64,000 nucleotides of DNA from Tsukamurella tyrosinosolvens (lineage in GTDB: Bacteria; Actinomycetota; Actinomycetes; Mycobacteriales; Mycobacteriaceae). Shown piece after piece: positions 44,427-52,843 of this stretch (the first letter of the stretch is position 1; each line of letters starts with the position of its first letter). A model generated the notes under the pieces. It saw only the letters and a program-made list of their open reading frames with translations, ran no database searches and was not told where the DNA came from. The stretch covers positions 310,001-374,000 of the forward strand of contig NZ_FNSA01000003.1 of NCBI RefSeq assembly GCF_900104775.1. Reading direction: 5' to 3'. The translations under genes were made by a program, and so were the position numbers.

Positions 44427-45959
44427 TCAGGAGCGCGACCAGTCCCGCTGCCGCAGGTCGCGCTTGAGGATCTTCCCCGCGCCGGAGACGGGCAGTGCCT
44501 CGACGAAGGCGACGGACCGCGGCAGTTTGTAGTTCGCGATGTGCACGCGCGCGAAGTCCCGGAGCTCGTCGCCGGTGACGGACGCGCCGGGGGCTAGCAC
44601 GACGACGGCGTGCACCCGCTCGCCCCACTCCTCGTCGGGCACGCCGATCACGGCGACCTGCGCGACCGCGGGGTGCTTGGCGAGCGCGTTCTCGACCTCC
44701 ACCGAGTAGACGTTCTCGCCGCCGGTGATCACCATGTCCTTGATGCGGTCGGCCACGAAGACGTATCCGTCCTCGTTCATGTAGCCAGCGTCGCCGGTGT
44801 GCATCCACCCGCCGCGCAGCGCCTCGGCGGTCTCGGTCTCCTTGTTCCAGTAGCCCGCCATGAGGTGGTCGCCGCGGGCGACGATCTCGCCCACCTCGCC
44901 ACGCGGCAGTTCGACGTCGTCGGGGCCCACGATCCGCACCTCGGAGTGTGCTGCCGGGCGGCCGCAGCTGCGCCGTAGAGCGGGGTCGTCGTGGTCCTCG
45001 GCGGTGAGGAGGGTGGCGACGGGGGCCAGTTCCGTCATTCCGTAGGCCTGCGTGAGCCGCGCCTCCGGAAGCAGCGCGTGTGTCCGCTCGAGCACGGCCT
45101 CGGAGATCGGCGAGGCGCCGTACATGATCCGGGTCAGGCTCGACAGATCCGCGGACCGTCCCTCGGGGGAGTCGATGAGCATCTGGATCATCGTGGGCAC
45201 GAGCAGGGCGTCCGTCACGCGGTGTTCCTCGATCGCGGCGGCCACCCCCGCCGGTGTGAACGACGGGACCATGACGTGCGTGGCCCTCGTGAGGCACGCG
45301 ATGGTCCACGCCGCGAGGTCGGCGAGGTGGAACATGGGCGCCGCGTGCAGGAGGACACCGCCGCGGTTGAGCATGCCGGTGGTGACCAGCGAGCCCATCG
45401 CCGACGTGAGGCACGCGCGGTGGGAGAGCATCACGCCCTTCGGGGTGCCGGTGGTGCCGCCGGTGTAGAAGATCCCGTACAGGTCGTCGCCGTGACGCCG
45501 GGCGTCCTCGATCGGTGCGGTGGAGGCGATCAGTGCCTCGTAGCCGAGCATCCCGGCGGGGACCGCGCCCTCGCCCGCGTGGATCACCGACGTCACGTTC
45601 GGTGCGAGGGCACGCAGCTCCGGGACGAGGGGGGCGAACGCGTCGTCGACCACCAGGAGGTCCGTCCCGCAGTCGGCGAGGGAGTAGGCGATCTCGGCGG
45701 CGCTCCAGCGCACGTTGACCGGATTGACCACGCATCCCGCCCAGGGCGTCGCGAGCAGGACCTCGTGGTAACGGTCGCTGTTGAGCGACAGGATGCCGAT
45801 CCGGTCACCGTCCTGTGCGCCCAGGCCGCGGAACGCGCCCGCGAGCCGCGCGACCCGGTCGGCCGTCTCGGCGGCCGTGCGGCGGCGGTCGCGGTACACC
45901 GTCACCACGTGCTGGGGCACGGCCTGTGCGGTCTGGGACAGCGATTGTGTGATCTGCAC
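44427..45959 (-). CDS. Acyl-CoA ligase (AMP-forming)
   Basis: A 510-residue ANL-superfamily enzyme that activates a carboxylic acid to its acyl-CoA via an acyl-AMP. The P loop [16 protein letters not shown], the A5-type motif LTQAYGMTELAPV, GYWNKETETAEAL, the hinge DRIKDMVITGGENVY, and the catalytic Lys in GAGKILKRDLR are all present. It belongs with FadD-type short/medium or aromatic acid ligases rather than NRPS A domains. The GTG start at 45957-45959 has GGAGGA upstream. It is divergent from the thiolase-MaoC-SDR operon 120 bases away, so it likely provides the CoA thioester for that pathway. Substrate unknown. Confidence 0.92.
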   Translation of the reverse strand: MQITQSLSQTAQAVPQHVVTVYRDRRRTAAETADRVARLAGAFRGLGAQDGDRIGILSLNSDRYHEVLLATPWAGCVVNPVNVRWSAAEIAYSLADCGTDLLVVDDAFAPLVPELRALAPNVTSVIHAGEGAVPAGMLGYEALIASTAPIEDARRHGDDLYGIFYTGGTTGTPKGVMLSHRACLTSAMGSLVTTGMLNRGGVLLHAAPMFHLADLAAWTIACLTRATHVMVPSFTPAGVAAAIEEHRVTDALLVPTMIQMLIDSPEGRSADLSSLTRIMYGASPISEAVLERTHALLPEARLTQAYGMTELAPVATLLTAEDHDDPALRRSCGRPAAHSEVRIVGPDDVELPRGEVGEIVARGDHLMAGYWNKETETAEALRGGWMHTGDAGYMNEDGYVFVADRIKDMVITGGENVYSVEVENALAKHPAVAQVAVIGVPDEEWGERVHAVVVLAPGASVTGDELRDFARVHIANYKLPRSVAFVEALPVSGAGKILKRDLRQRDWSRS

Positions 45960-46018
45960 GGCAATCCTCCGAGGAGTGAACGGCTACCAGTGTGATGCTG
46001 GCTACAACGAGATCGACT

Positions 46019-46048
46019 ATTGCATGTCAGGATGGATCCGTGCAATAA
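46019..46048 (+). promoter_or_regulatory. Thiolase operon promoter within a TTGCA inverted repeat
   Basis: TTGCAT (46020-46025) and CAATAA (46043-46048) form a plausible -35/-10 pair with a 17-base spacer. The same bases make an inverted repeat TATTGCA-N15-TGCAATA (46019-46047). A regulator binding it would cover the promoter; the double-TetR protein at the end of the operon is the natural candidate. Confidence 0.45.
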
Positions 46049-46078
46049 ATGTGAATATCCAATCGTACGGAGGTAGAA

Positions 46079-47260
46079 ATGAGTCGCACATTCGTCGCCG
46101 GCGTCGGGATGGTGCCGTTCGCCACCCCGCGCACGGCCGAGCCCTACGACGTGATGGCTCCGGCCGCGATCCGGGCCGCCCTCACTGATGCGGGCGTCGA
46201 GCTCGCGGACGTACAACAGGCCTACGCCGGGTACGTCTACGGCGATTCGACGAGCGGCCAGCGCGCGCTGTACCGGGTCGGAACGACGGGGATCCCCGTC
46301 GTCAACGTGAACAACAACTGCTCGACCGGCTCGTCCGCGCTCTTCCTCGCGCGCCAGGCCGTCGCGTCCGGCGCCGCGGACTGCGTGCTCGCCTTCGGTT
46401 TCGAGCAGATGGAGCGCGGCGCGCTCGCCATCAAGTGGCCCGACCGGCCGAGCCCGTTCGTCGACTTCATGGCGATCGCGGAGGAGCGGAACGGTGCCAG
46501 TGAAGCGCCGTTCGCCGCTCAGCTCTTCGGCGGCGCGGGCGCCGAGTACGCCGAGCGCTACGGCGTCGCACCGGAGACCTTCGCCAAAGTGGCGGTCAAG
46601 GCCCGCACCCACGCCGCGAACAACCCGTTCGCGGTGTTCCGGGACCCGGTCACCGTCGAGCAGGTGCTGGCCTCTCCCCAGATCTTCGGCCCGCTCACGC
46701 GCCTGCAGTGCTGCCCGCCCACCTGCGGGGCCGCCGCCGCGATCATCGTCAGCGAGGAGTTCGCCCGCGCCCGCGGCCTGCGCACGACGGTCGCGATCGC
46801 CGCGCAGGCGATGACCACCGACGGTGCCGCGACGTTCGACGGATCGCTGATGAACCTCGTCGGTGCGGACATGAGCCGTCGGGCCGCGGACCAGGTGTAC
46901 GAGGCCGCGGGCGTCGACCCGGGCGACGTGCGGGTCGTGGAGTTGCACGACTGCTTCACGGCGAACGAAATCCTCTCGTACGAGTCCCTGCGGCTCACTC
47001 CGGACGGGACCGCGGAGAAGTTCATCGAGGACGGCGACAACACCTACGGCGGCGCGGTGGTCACCAATCCATCGGGCGGTCTGCTGTCCAAGGGGCATCC
47101 CCTCGGCGCGACGGGCCTGGCCCAGTGCGCGGAACTGTCCTGGCAGCTGCGCGGTGAGGCCGGGGCCCGCCAGGTCGACGGCGCCACCCTCGCCCTGCAG
47201 CACAACATCGGGCTCGGCGGTGCGGCCGTCGTGACCCTCTACGAGCGGGGAGACCGATGA
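46079..47260 (+). CDS. Thiolase-family protein (SCP-x/lipid-transfer type)
   Basis: A 393-residue thiolase-fold protein. The nucleophilic Cys81 lies in NVNNNCSTGSSALFLA, and ELHDCFTANEILSYE and GGLLSKGHPLGATGLAQ supply the other active-site segments. NNNCSTGS and HDCF rather than the FadA-type motifs place it with SCP-2 thiolases and 'lipid-transfer' thiolases, which cleave branched or cyclic beta-keto acyl-CoAs (bile acid/steroid side chains). ACGGAGG precedes the ATG. It is first in an operon; its stop overlaps the start of the first MaoC gene (ATGA). In this set it would perform the final carbon-carbon cleavage or a condensation. Confidence 0.9.
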   Translation: MSRTFVAGVGMVPFATPRTAEPYDVMAPAAIRAALTDAGVELADVQQAYAGYVYGDSTSGQRALYRVGTTGIPVVNVNNNCSTGSSALFLARQAVASGAADCVLAFGFEQMERGALAIKWPDRPSPFVDFMAIAEERNGASEAPFAAQLFGGAGAEYAERYGVAPETFAKVAVKARTHAANNPFAVFRDPVTVEQVLASPQIFGPLTRLQCCPPTCGAAAAIIVSEEFARARGLRTTVAIAAQAMTTDGAATFDGSLMNLVGADMSRRAADQVYEAAGVDPGDVRVVELHDCFTANEILSYESLRLTPDGTAEKFIEDGDNTYGGAVVTNPSGGLLSKGHPLGATGLAQCAELSWQLRGEAGARQVDGATLALQHNIGLGGAAVVTLYERGDR

Positions 47261-47718
47261 GCATCGACCGCGACGCCGCGCTGGCGCTCGCCCTGCCCGA
47301 GTTCCCCGTCGACGTCGAGCGCGGCCGGTTGCGGTTCTTCGCGCAGGCGATCGGCGAGACCGATCCCGTGTTCACCGATCTCGGCGCCGCCCGCGCCGCG
47401 GGCCACCGCGACCTGCCCGCCCCGCCGACCTTCGTCTTCAGCCTCGCGCTGGAGGCGCCGGACCCCTTCGGCTACCTCGGCGACCTCGGAATCGACCTGC
47501 GGCACATCTTGCACGGCGAGCAGCGCTTCGACCACCATGCCGTCGTGTACGCCGGTGACCGGATCACCGTGCGGGAAAGCATCGTCGACGTCTACGCCAA
47601 GAGCGGCGGCGCCCTCGATTTCCTGGTCAAGCGGTCCGAGTTCCTCCGCGACGGCGAGCCGGTCGCCACGGCCACCTCGACGATCGTCGTCCGTCGCCCG
47701 CAGGAGGCCGCCGCATGA
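47257..47718 (+). CDS. MaoC-like dehydratase subunit, N-terminal (FAS1-type DH) half
   Basis: A 153-residue hot-dog-fold protein of the MaoC_dehydratas_N / FAS1-like dehydratase group. The N-terminal helix segment GRLRFFAQAIGETDPVFTD and LPAPPTFVFSL are typical; the catalytic Asp/His pair is absent from this half, as in other noncatalytic subunits. It overlaps the thiolase stop and the next MaoC gene (ATGA on both sides), and the two halves probably form a heterodimeric enoyl-CoA hydratase, as HadA-HadB or ChsH1-ChsH2 do. Its role would be to shape the substrate pocket. Start ATG 47257. Confidence 0.88.
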   Translation: MSIDRDAALALALPEFPVDVERGRLRFFAQAIGETDPVFTDLGAARAAGHRDLPAPPTFVFSLALEAPDPFGYLGDLGIDLRHILHGEQRFDHHAVVYAGDRITVRESIVDVYAKSGGALDFLVKRSEFLRDGEPVATATSTIVVRRPQEAAA

Positions 47719-48113
47719 GCGCATCCATCGACGTGGGCACCCAACTGCCCCCGCTCGCCGTCGGTGAGATCACGCGCACCACCCTCGCACTGTTCGCGGG
47801 CGCGAGCGGCGACCACAACCCCATGCACATCGACCTGGACGTCGCCCGGTCCGCCGGACTCGACGACGTCTTCGCCCACGGCATGCTCGGCATGGCGCAC
47901 CTGGGCCGAATGGTGACGGATTGGGCCGGCGTGCAGCGCATCCGCAGCTTCGCGGTGCGGTTCGTCGCCATCACGCCCGTGCATGCGGAGCCGGTCTGCC
48001 GGGGCACGGTCGTCGCGGTCGACGATGCCGCCGGCACCGCCATCCTGGACCTCACGGTCACCCTCGCCGACGGCACCACGACCCTCACGGGCACCGCCGT
48101 CGTCGATCTCTGA
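47715..48113 (+). CDS. MaoC-like enoyl-CoA hydratase, catalytic half
   Basis: A 132-residue hot-dog protein with the hydratase-2 motif: ASGDHNPMHIDLDVARSAG carries the catalytic Asp and His, and FAHGMLGMAHLGRMV follows. It would add water to a trans-2-enoyl-CoA as part of beta-oxidation, with the preceding noncatalytic half as partner. The start ATG at 47715 overlaps the preceding stop (ATGA). It is followed after 24 bases by the SDR gene, the enzyme for the next step. Confidence 0.9.
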   Translation: MSASIDVGTQLPPLAVGEITRTTLALFAGASGDHNPMHIDLDVARSAGLDDVFAHGMLGMAHLGRMVTDWAGVQRIRSFAVRFVAITPVHAEPVCRGTVVAVDDAAGTAILDLTVTLADGTTTLTGTAVVDL

Positions 48114-48137
48114 CCCCCACCCCGAAGGAGCACAACC

Positions 48138-48968
48138 ATGTCCGCACTGAACGGCAAGATCGCCGTCGTCACCGGCTCCGGCCGCGGTATCGGCCGCGAG
48201 ATCGCCCTCAAGCTCGCCGCCGACGGCGCCGCGATCGTGGTCAACGACCTCGACGAGGAGCCCGCCGCGCAGACCGTCGCCGACATCGAGGCGGCGGGCG
48301 GCCGTGCCGTCGCCTGCCCCGGCAGCGTCACCGAGGAGGGCTTCGCCGAGCGCTTCGTCGGCACGGCCGTCGATGAGCTCGGCGGGCTCGACATCATCGT
48401 CAACAATGCCGGGTACACGTGGGACTCGGTCGTGCAGAAAATGACCGACGAGCAGTGGGACGCGATTCTCGACGTGCACCTCAAGGCCCCGTTCCGGATC
48501 TTGCGCGCCGCCCAGCCGGTGATCTCGGGTCTCGTGAAGGCCGCCCGTGCGGAGGGCCGCGAGGTGCCGTGTCGCAAGGTGGTCAACATCTCCTCGATCG
48601 CCGGGCTCGGCGGCAACGCGGGCCAGGCCAATTACGCCGCGGCCAAGGCGGGCGTCACGGGCCTGACGAAGACGATCGCCAAGGAGTGGGGCCGGTACAA
48701 CGTCACCGTCAACACCATCGCCTTCGGCCTCATCACGACCCGCCTGACCGAGGCCCCGGCCGGCGGCGACGGCAGCATCGACGTCGCGGGACGGGAGATC
48801 AAGGTGGGCGTCAATCCACAGCTGCTCGACGCGATGGCGGCCCAGATCCCGCTGGGCCGCGCGGGCACTCCCCAGGAGGCCGCCGGCGCCGTGTACCTGT
48901 TGTGCCGGCCGGAGTCCGACTACGTCAGCGCGCAGACTCTGGTGTGCGGCGGCGGCTACATGATCTAG
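48138..48968 (+). CDS. Short-chain dehydrogenase/reductase (3-hydroxyacyl-CoA type)
   Basis: A 276-residue classical SDR. The nucleotide motif TGSGRGIG with Asp in VVNDLDE (NAD preference), NNAG, the catalytic Ser in NISSIAG and YAAAKAG (Tyr-x-x-x-Lys) are visible. An insertion of about 12 residues (VKAARAEGREVPCRK) precedes the catalytic Ser, as in several actinobacterial steroid or multifunctional-enzyme-type SDRs. It likely oxidises the 3-hydroxyacyl-CoA made by the MaoC pair to the beta-keto thioester cleaved by the thiolase. GAAGGAG precedes the ATG. It is the fourth gene of the operon. Confidence 0.9.
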   Translation: MSALNGKIAVVTGSGRGIGREIALKLAADGAAIVVNDLDEEPAAQTVADIEAAGGRAVACPGSVTEEGFAERFVGTAVDELGGLDIIVNNAGYTWDSVVQKMTDEQWDAILDVHLKAPFRILRAAQPVISGLVKAARAEGREVPCRKVVNISSIAGLGGNAGQANYAAAKAGVTGLTKTIAKEWGRYNVTVNTIAFGLITTRLTEAPAGGDGSIDVAGREIKVGVNPQLLDAMAAQIPLGRAGTPQEAAGAVYLLCRPESDYVSAQTLVCGGGYMI

Positions 48969-48988
48969 GCGCCCTAGGCTTGGACCCC

Positions 48989-50149
48989 ATGGAGGCGACA
49001 TCGGTGGTGCGCTCGCGGCCGGCCAATCGGCGCGAGCTGATCATCGAGGCCGCGGCCACGGCGTTCGCGGCTCGCGGCTATGAGAACGTCGCGATGAGCG
49101 CCGTCGCCGAGGCCGTGGGAGTGCGCCCCTCCGCTCTGTACCGGCACTTCGCGAACAAGGAGGCGATGCTCGCGGCGGCGTTCGAGGGGTACGTCCTGGA
49201 CCTGCGGGAGGCCCTCGCGGCGGGGTCGGAAGGGGACCGGTTCGGGCCGCTGATCGACCGGACGCTGGCGCATCGTGCCGCGGGCCGGCTCTGGATCCGG
49301 GAGGCCCGCTACCTCCCGGCGGACTCGGTCGCCGTGGTTCGCGAGGGACTCCTGGCGGACCTCGATGCGGTGGTCGCGGCGCCGGGCGACGGTGCCGGAG
49401 CGCGGGTGCGGTCCATCGCCGTGCTCGGCGTCCTGCTCAGTACGGCGATGCACGCCACGGAATCGGCGGTGCCACCGATGCGGGCGCTCCTCTCCGCGTT
49501 GGTGTCCCGTGCGGCGGCGGGGCCACTGGCGGCGGACGGGGCCCCCGTCGTCGCGCCGCGCGGCCTGCCCCGGATCGCCAAGCGCGAGCAGATCCTCGCT
49601 GCCGCGGTCGAGTTGTTCGCGGCCCGGACCTACGACGGAGTCGCGTTGGACGACATCGCCGCCGCGGTCGACCTCGCACCGTCGAGCATCTACAACCACT
49701 TCGCCAGCAAGGAGGAGATCCTCGCCTCGGCGCTGCACCGCGCCAACGGTTTCGTCCAGGTGGATCTGGACGAGGTGCTCGCCGCCACCGACGACCCCGG
49801 TCTCGCGCTCCACGCGATCGTGGAGCGGTACGCGGGCTTCGCGGTGCGCCACCCCGGAATGACCCAGGCCATCGTCTCCGAGATCGGCGAGCTCACCGAG
49901 CGGGAGAGCGCCGTCCTGATCGACGCTCAGCGGGCCTACGTGGGCGAATGGGTCCACCTGTACGGCAGCGTCGACCACGCCGATTCCTCGGCGCGTCGGG
50001 TCGCGGTGATGGCGGCGATCACCGCGGTCAATCAGCTCGCGTGCACGCCGGGGGCCCCGCGCGGAGCGGAAAGAGCTGCGCTGGTGACGGCGTACGGGCG
50101 CAGGATCCTCGGTGTCGACGGGGCGCGGGCCCCGCTTCCACGGGCCTGA
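48989..50149 (+). CDS. Double TetR regulator (two HTH domains in one chain)
   Basis: A 386-residue protein with two complete TetR-type units in tandem. Unit 1 HTH: AAATAFAARGYENVAMSAVA then EAVGVRPSALYRHFANKEAM (about residues 18-63). Unit 2 HTH begins near residue 198: AAAVELFAARTYDGVALDDI then AAAVDLAPSSIYNHFASKEE. Each is followed by a helical domain. A single chain could therefore bind an operator as an internal pseudo-dimer. It starts 20 bases after the SDR stop and is probably the local regulator of the thiolase operon and the divergent ligase. Start ATG 48989; a GTG at 49004 is possible. Confidence 0.88.
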   Translation: MEATSVVRSRPANRRELIIEAAATAFAARGYENVAMSAVAEAVGVRPSALYRHFANKEAMLAAAFEGYVLDLREALAAGSEGDRFGPLIDRTLAHRAAGRLWIREARYLPADSVAVVREGLLADLDAVVAAPGDGAGARVRSIAVLGVLLSTAMHATESAVPPMRALLSALVSRAAAGPLAADGAPVVAPRGLPRIAKREQILAAAVELFAARTYDGVALDDIAAAVDLAPSSIYNHFASKEEILASALHRANGFVQVDLDEVLAATDDPGLALHAIVERYAGFAVRHPGMTQAIVSEIGELTERESAVLIDAQRAYVGEWVHLYGSVDHADSSARRVAVMAAITAVNQLACTPGAPRGAERAALVTAYGRRILGVDGARAPLPRA

Positions 50150-50164
50150 CGGCGCGGCGCCGGT

Positions 50165-51163
50165 TCAGAGCCGGGTGCCGCGGCCGTACCGGCCGAACTC
50201 GAGCAGGATCAGCGCGGCCGCGACCCGCACGAGCTGGTGCGGGCGCAGCATGACCGCGCGCTCCTGGTCGAAGGAGCGGTACTTGCGCAGGTAGCGGTAC
50301 AGCCGCTCGACGTGCAGCAGCGGGTCGAAGGCGTGAACGGCCCGCCGGGCCGCAGCGCGGGCCCACGGATGCCGCAGGGCCGTCGCGTCGTCGGCGAACA
50401 GGTCGGGGAAGGGTGCGAAGGCGAGGGAGACGCGCTTGTAGCCGTGGTCGCGCGCCCACGCGATGGTCTCCAGCGTGAGCCGCTCGTCCACGCCGTTGGG
50501 CGCCCGGCGCGCGCGGAGCGGCAGGTCGAGCGAGAGGTCCTCGGGTCCGGCGGGCAGGTACCGGTGCGCGGCGCAGACGGTGCCGTCGGCCGTCCTGGCG
50601 AGGGCGAAGACCCCGTCGGGCGTGGCGCCGTCGAGCATGCGTCCCAGGATCATCGAGAAGCCGCGGGTGGGATCGTGCCCCGCGAGGGTCTCCATCCGGC
50701 GGACGGCCTGCCGGTCCAGGTCGGTGACGTCGGCCTCCCTCACGATCTCGACGGTGACGCCCGCGTTGCGGGTGCGGGAGACGGCCTGGCGGAGGTTGCG
50801 GAACCGTCGTCCGACGAGGTCGAAGGAGCAGGTGTCGACGACGACGTCGCGGCCGATGGGCACCGCCCGCAGGCCGTGCGCCTCCCACAGCGGGCGGGCG
50901 GCCTCCCCGGCCCCCAGCACCGCGATCGGGCGGCGCCCGGCGCGCCGCACGAATTCCGCGACCGCGGCAGCGCGGGCCTCGGGGGTGAGGCCGACGGGGT
51001 CGCCGCTCGCGACGACCACGCCGAGCCGGATCGCGTAGCCCAGCACTGCGTTCCCGTCGGGGGAGGCGATGTGGGCCTTCTCGGGCCGGAGGGCGAACGG
51101 TGCGAGGGGATCGCCGACCGACCGGCCGACCAGGTCCGAGACGCTTCGGTTGCCGAAGGACAT
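50165..51163 (-). CDS. DUF2156 (LPG-synthase-type acyltransferase) protein
   Basis: A 332-residue cytoplasmic protein with the DUF2156 fold, two fused GNAT-like domains that in MprF/LysX transfer an amino acid from tRNA to a lipid. The segments FALRPEKAHIASPDGNAVLGY and VSLAFAPFPDLF are typical; the C-terminal part (FDPLLHVERLYRYLRKYRSF) is basic. No transmembrane flippase domain is attached. It might act with the separate flippase-like gene at 3223-4473, but they are far apart. I chose ATG 51161-51163 because the longer frame has an Arg-rich non-coding-like leader. It converges on the double-TetR gene with 15 bases between the stops. Confidence 0.85.
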   Translation of the reverse strand: MSFGNRSVSDLVGRSVGDPLAPFALRPEKAHIASPDGNAVLGYAIRLGVVVASGDPVGLTPEARAAAVAEFVRRAGRRPIAVLGAGEAARPLWEAHGLRAVPIGRDVVVDTCSFDLVGRRFRNLRQAVSRTRNAGVTVEIVREADVTDLDRQAVRRMETLAGHDPTRGFSMILGRMLDGATPDGVFALARTADGTVCAAHRYLPAGPEDLSLDLPLRARRAPNGVDERLTLETIAWARDHGYKRVSLAFAPFPDLFADDATALRHPWARAAARRAVHAFDPLLHVERLYRYLRKYRSFDQERAVMLRPHQLVRVAAALILLEFGRYGRGTRL

Positions 51164-51742
51164 GGTTCGATTATGCGCTCGCGCGCGATTCCGGTCCCGG
51201 TGGGGCGGCCGCCCCGGCGATTTCGACGGGGCCGCAGCGCCGTTCGCGCGACGAGACCGCTGAGGCGGAACGTCGAGACAGTGGGCGACGCGATGTCGCA
51301 CGCCGGACGGCTCGGGACGCGATGGCAAATCGTACGGTGTACTGATTGTGTCGGAAGTGGCGGCGGCAATCGCCGTCGGCGAGGGTTCGGTGCCGTGACG
51401 GGTGCGATTGTGGGGTGTGATCGAAAAAATTACCGCCGCGAAACACTCTGCCCTTCACGGTGGGCAAGACAGTTTCCGAAGACGCTTTCCGCGCATGTGG
51501 TCGCGTTCACATCGTGTTGGTTTTGTTACCTGTGTCCCCTGGATTCCGATTCGTTACTCGTGTTGGCTCGGAGATGGGTCGAATCGGTAGCCATAGCAAC
51601 CACCTCCGAGTTCTCTTTCACATCAATGCTTCTCATCCGCGCGTCGCGAGCACATCGCCGGTGTCGCGGTGATCGGTGCTGCGCTGTGGACGCCGGGTCG
51701 GCCGCCGAGGGAATGGTCGTGCGCGAGGGAGAAGGAGAATTC
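51164..51742. other. A/T-richer non-coding leader region
   Basis: A 579-base gap between the divergent DUF2156 and secreted-protein genes. I find no gene with a ribosome site. Much of 51400-51680 is distinctly A/T-richer than the rest of the window (for example GATCGAAAAAATTACC near 51420 and TTGGTTTTGTTACC near 51520), as expected of long promoter/leader DNA. It was examined for a ydaO-type riboswitch because of the Rpf-like N terminus downstream; no convincing match. Confidence 0.5.
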
Positions 51743-52792
51743 ATGTCCAGGTATCAGGGACGGCATCGTAAGGACGTCCGGACGGCCGTGTCGGTGACGC
51801 GGATGACGGCATCGGCGGCCGCGGCCGTCGCGGCGGGGTCGATCTGGCTCGGCGCGGGCGCCGCGCAGGCCGGCGGCGACCCGTCGCAGCCTCCCGCTCC
51901 CGTCCAGCCTGCGGGCCCGGGCAAGCCCGGTGCCCCCGCGAAGCCCGCCGGTCCGGCGAAGCCGGGCGGTCCGGCGTCGACCGCCGGGACGGCGGGGACG
52001 GCGAAACCCGGTGCGCCGGTGGGCTCCGCAGGTGCGCCTGCGGCCGCGGGCGGGCAAGGCTCCAGCGGAGCGGGCGCGGGCGGGAACGGTACGGGCGCCG
52101 CAGCTCCCGGCGCCTCGGGCCGTACGAGTGGCGCGGGCGGCGCGGGCGGTGGCGGCGGTGCGCAGGCCGCCACGGCACAGGGCGGCGGTGCCCAGGGTGG
52201 CGCCGGGCAGCAGGGCGCAGCAGCACAGCCGGTCGGAACGGCGCAGCAGGGCGGCGGCGCCGGTGGGACCGGCGCCCGCGGTACCGGCACGGGCGCGGGT
52301 GGCGGAACCGCGGGCCGCACCGCCCCGCAGGGCACGACGCCGCAGGGCGTGGCACCTCAGGGTGCGTCCCCGCAGGCCGCAGGCCCGCAGGCGCCCTCGG
52401 CCGCGGGTGGCGGCGGCGCGACGGGTGCGGGCGCACCCGACTCCGACTCGACCGTCCAGGCAGCGGGCACGGGTGCGGCCGCGAGCGCCTCGGCGCCCGG
52501 CGCGGACCGCGACACCGCCGCCTCGCTCGCGGGGACCGGATCCACCGGCGCGCGGGCCGAGGGCACCACCGGTACCGCGGGTGGCGTGACCTCAAACGGT
52601 TCGGGCGGCTCCGCGTCCACCGGCGCGGGCGGCGCGAGCGGTTCCACCACCGGCGGGTCGGGCGCGGGCGGCGCCGCGTCGTCCACGGACGCCGGCGTCG
52701 CGGCCTCCGTCCCGGGCGCGTCCACCTCGTCGGGTTCCGACGCGGGAGGCGGCCTGCTCAGCGACGTCCTCGACGCGATCCCGCTCCTCTAG
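51743..52792 (+). CDS. Exported Gly/Ala/Pro-rich low-complexity protein
   Basis: A 349-residue secreted protein. The N terminus MSRYQGRHRK, then a hydrophobic stretch ending AGAAQAGG, is a signal peptide resembling those of actinobacterial Rpf proteins. The mature chain is low complexity: a Pro/Lys part (PAGPGKPGAPAKPAGP), then Gly/Ala/Gln/Thr/Ser-rich sequence (GGGGGAQAATAQGGGAQ), ending in a hydrophobic LLSDVLDAIPLL. No transglycosylase or other folded domain is seen. AAGGAG precedes the ATG. It may be a cell-wall or surface protein, similar in composition to PE_PGRS-type or elastin-like sequences. A hairpin follows. Function unknown. Confidence 0.8.
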   Translation: MSRYQGRHRKDVRTAVSVTRMTASAAAAVAAGSIWLGAGAAQAGGDPSQPPAPVQPAGPGKPGAPAKPAGPAKPGGPASTAGTAGTAKPGAPVGSAGAPAAAGGQGSSGAGAGGNGTGAAAPGASGRTSGAGGAGGGGGAQAATAQGGGAQGGAGQQGAAAQPVGTAQQGGGAGGTGARGTGTGAGGGTAGRTAPQGTTPQGVAPQGASPQAAGPQAPSAAGGGGATGAGAPDSDSTVQAAGTGAAASASAPGADRDTAASLAGTGSTGARAEGTTGTAGGVTSNGSGGSASTGAGGASGSTTGGSGAGGAASSTDAGVAASVPGASTSSGSDAGGGLLSDVLDAIPLL

Positions 52793-52798
52793 CGACGA

Positions 52799-52828
52799 CC
52801 GTCGTGCCCCCGCGGCGGGGCACGGCGG
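52799..52828. terminator. Hairpin between convergent genes
   Basis: CCGTCGTGCCCC (52799-52810) pairs with GGGGCACGGCGG (52817-52828), 11 of 12 bases, with a six-base loop. It lies seven bases after the secreted-protein stop and also faces the convergent monooxygenase gene. Confidence 0.65.
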
Positions 52829-52843
52829 TGGGTCGGCGGGCCG

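Noticed and set aside
51400-51700. Possible ydaO (c-di-AMP) riboswitch before the exported low-complexity protein
   Set aside because: A GGGTCGAATCGG stretch recalls the GGGTGAATC box, but the other conserved boxes and pairings are not found.
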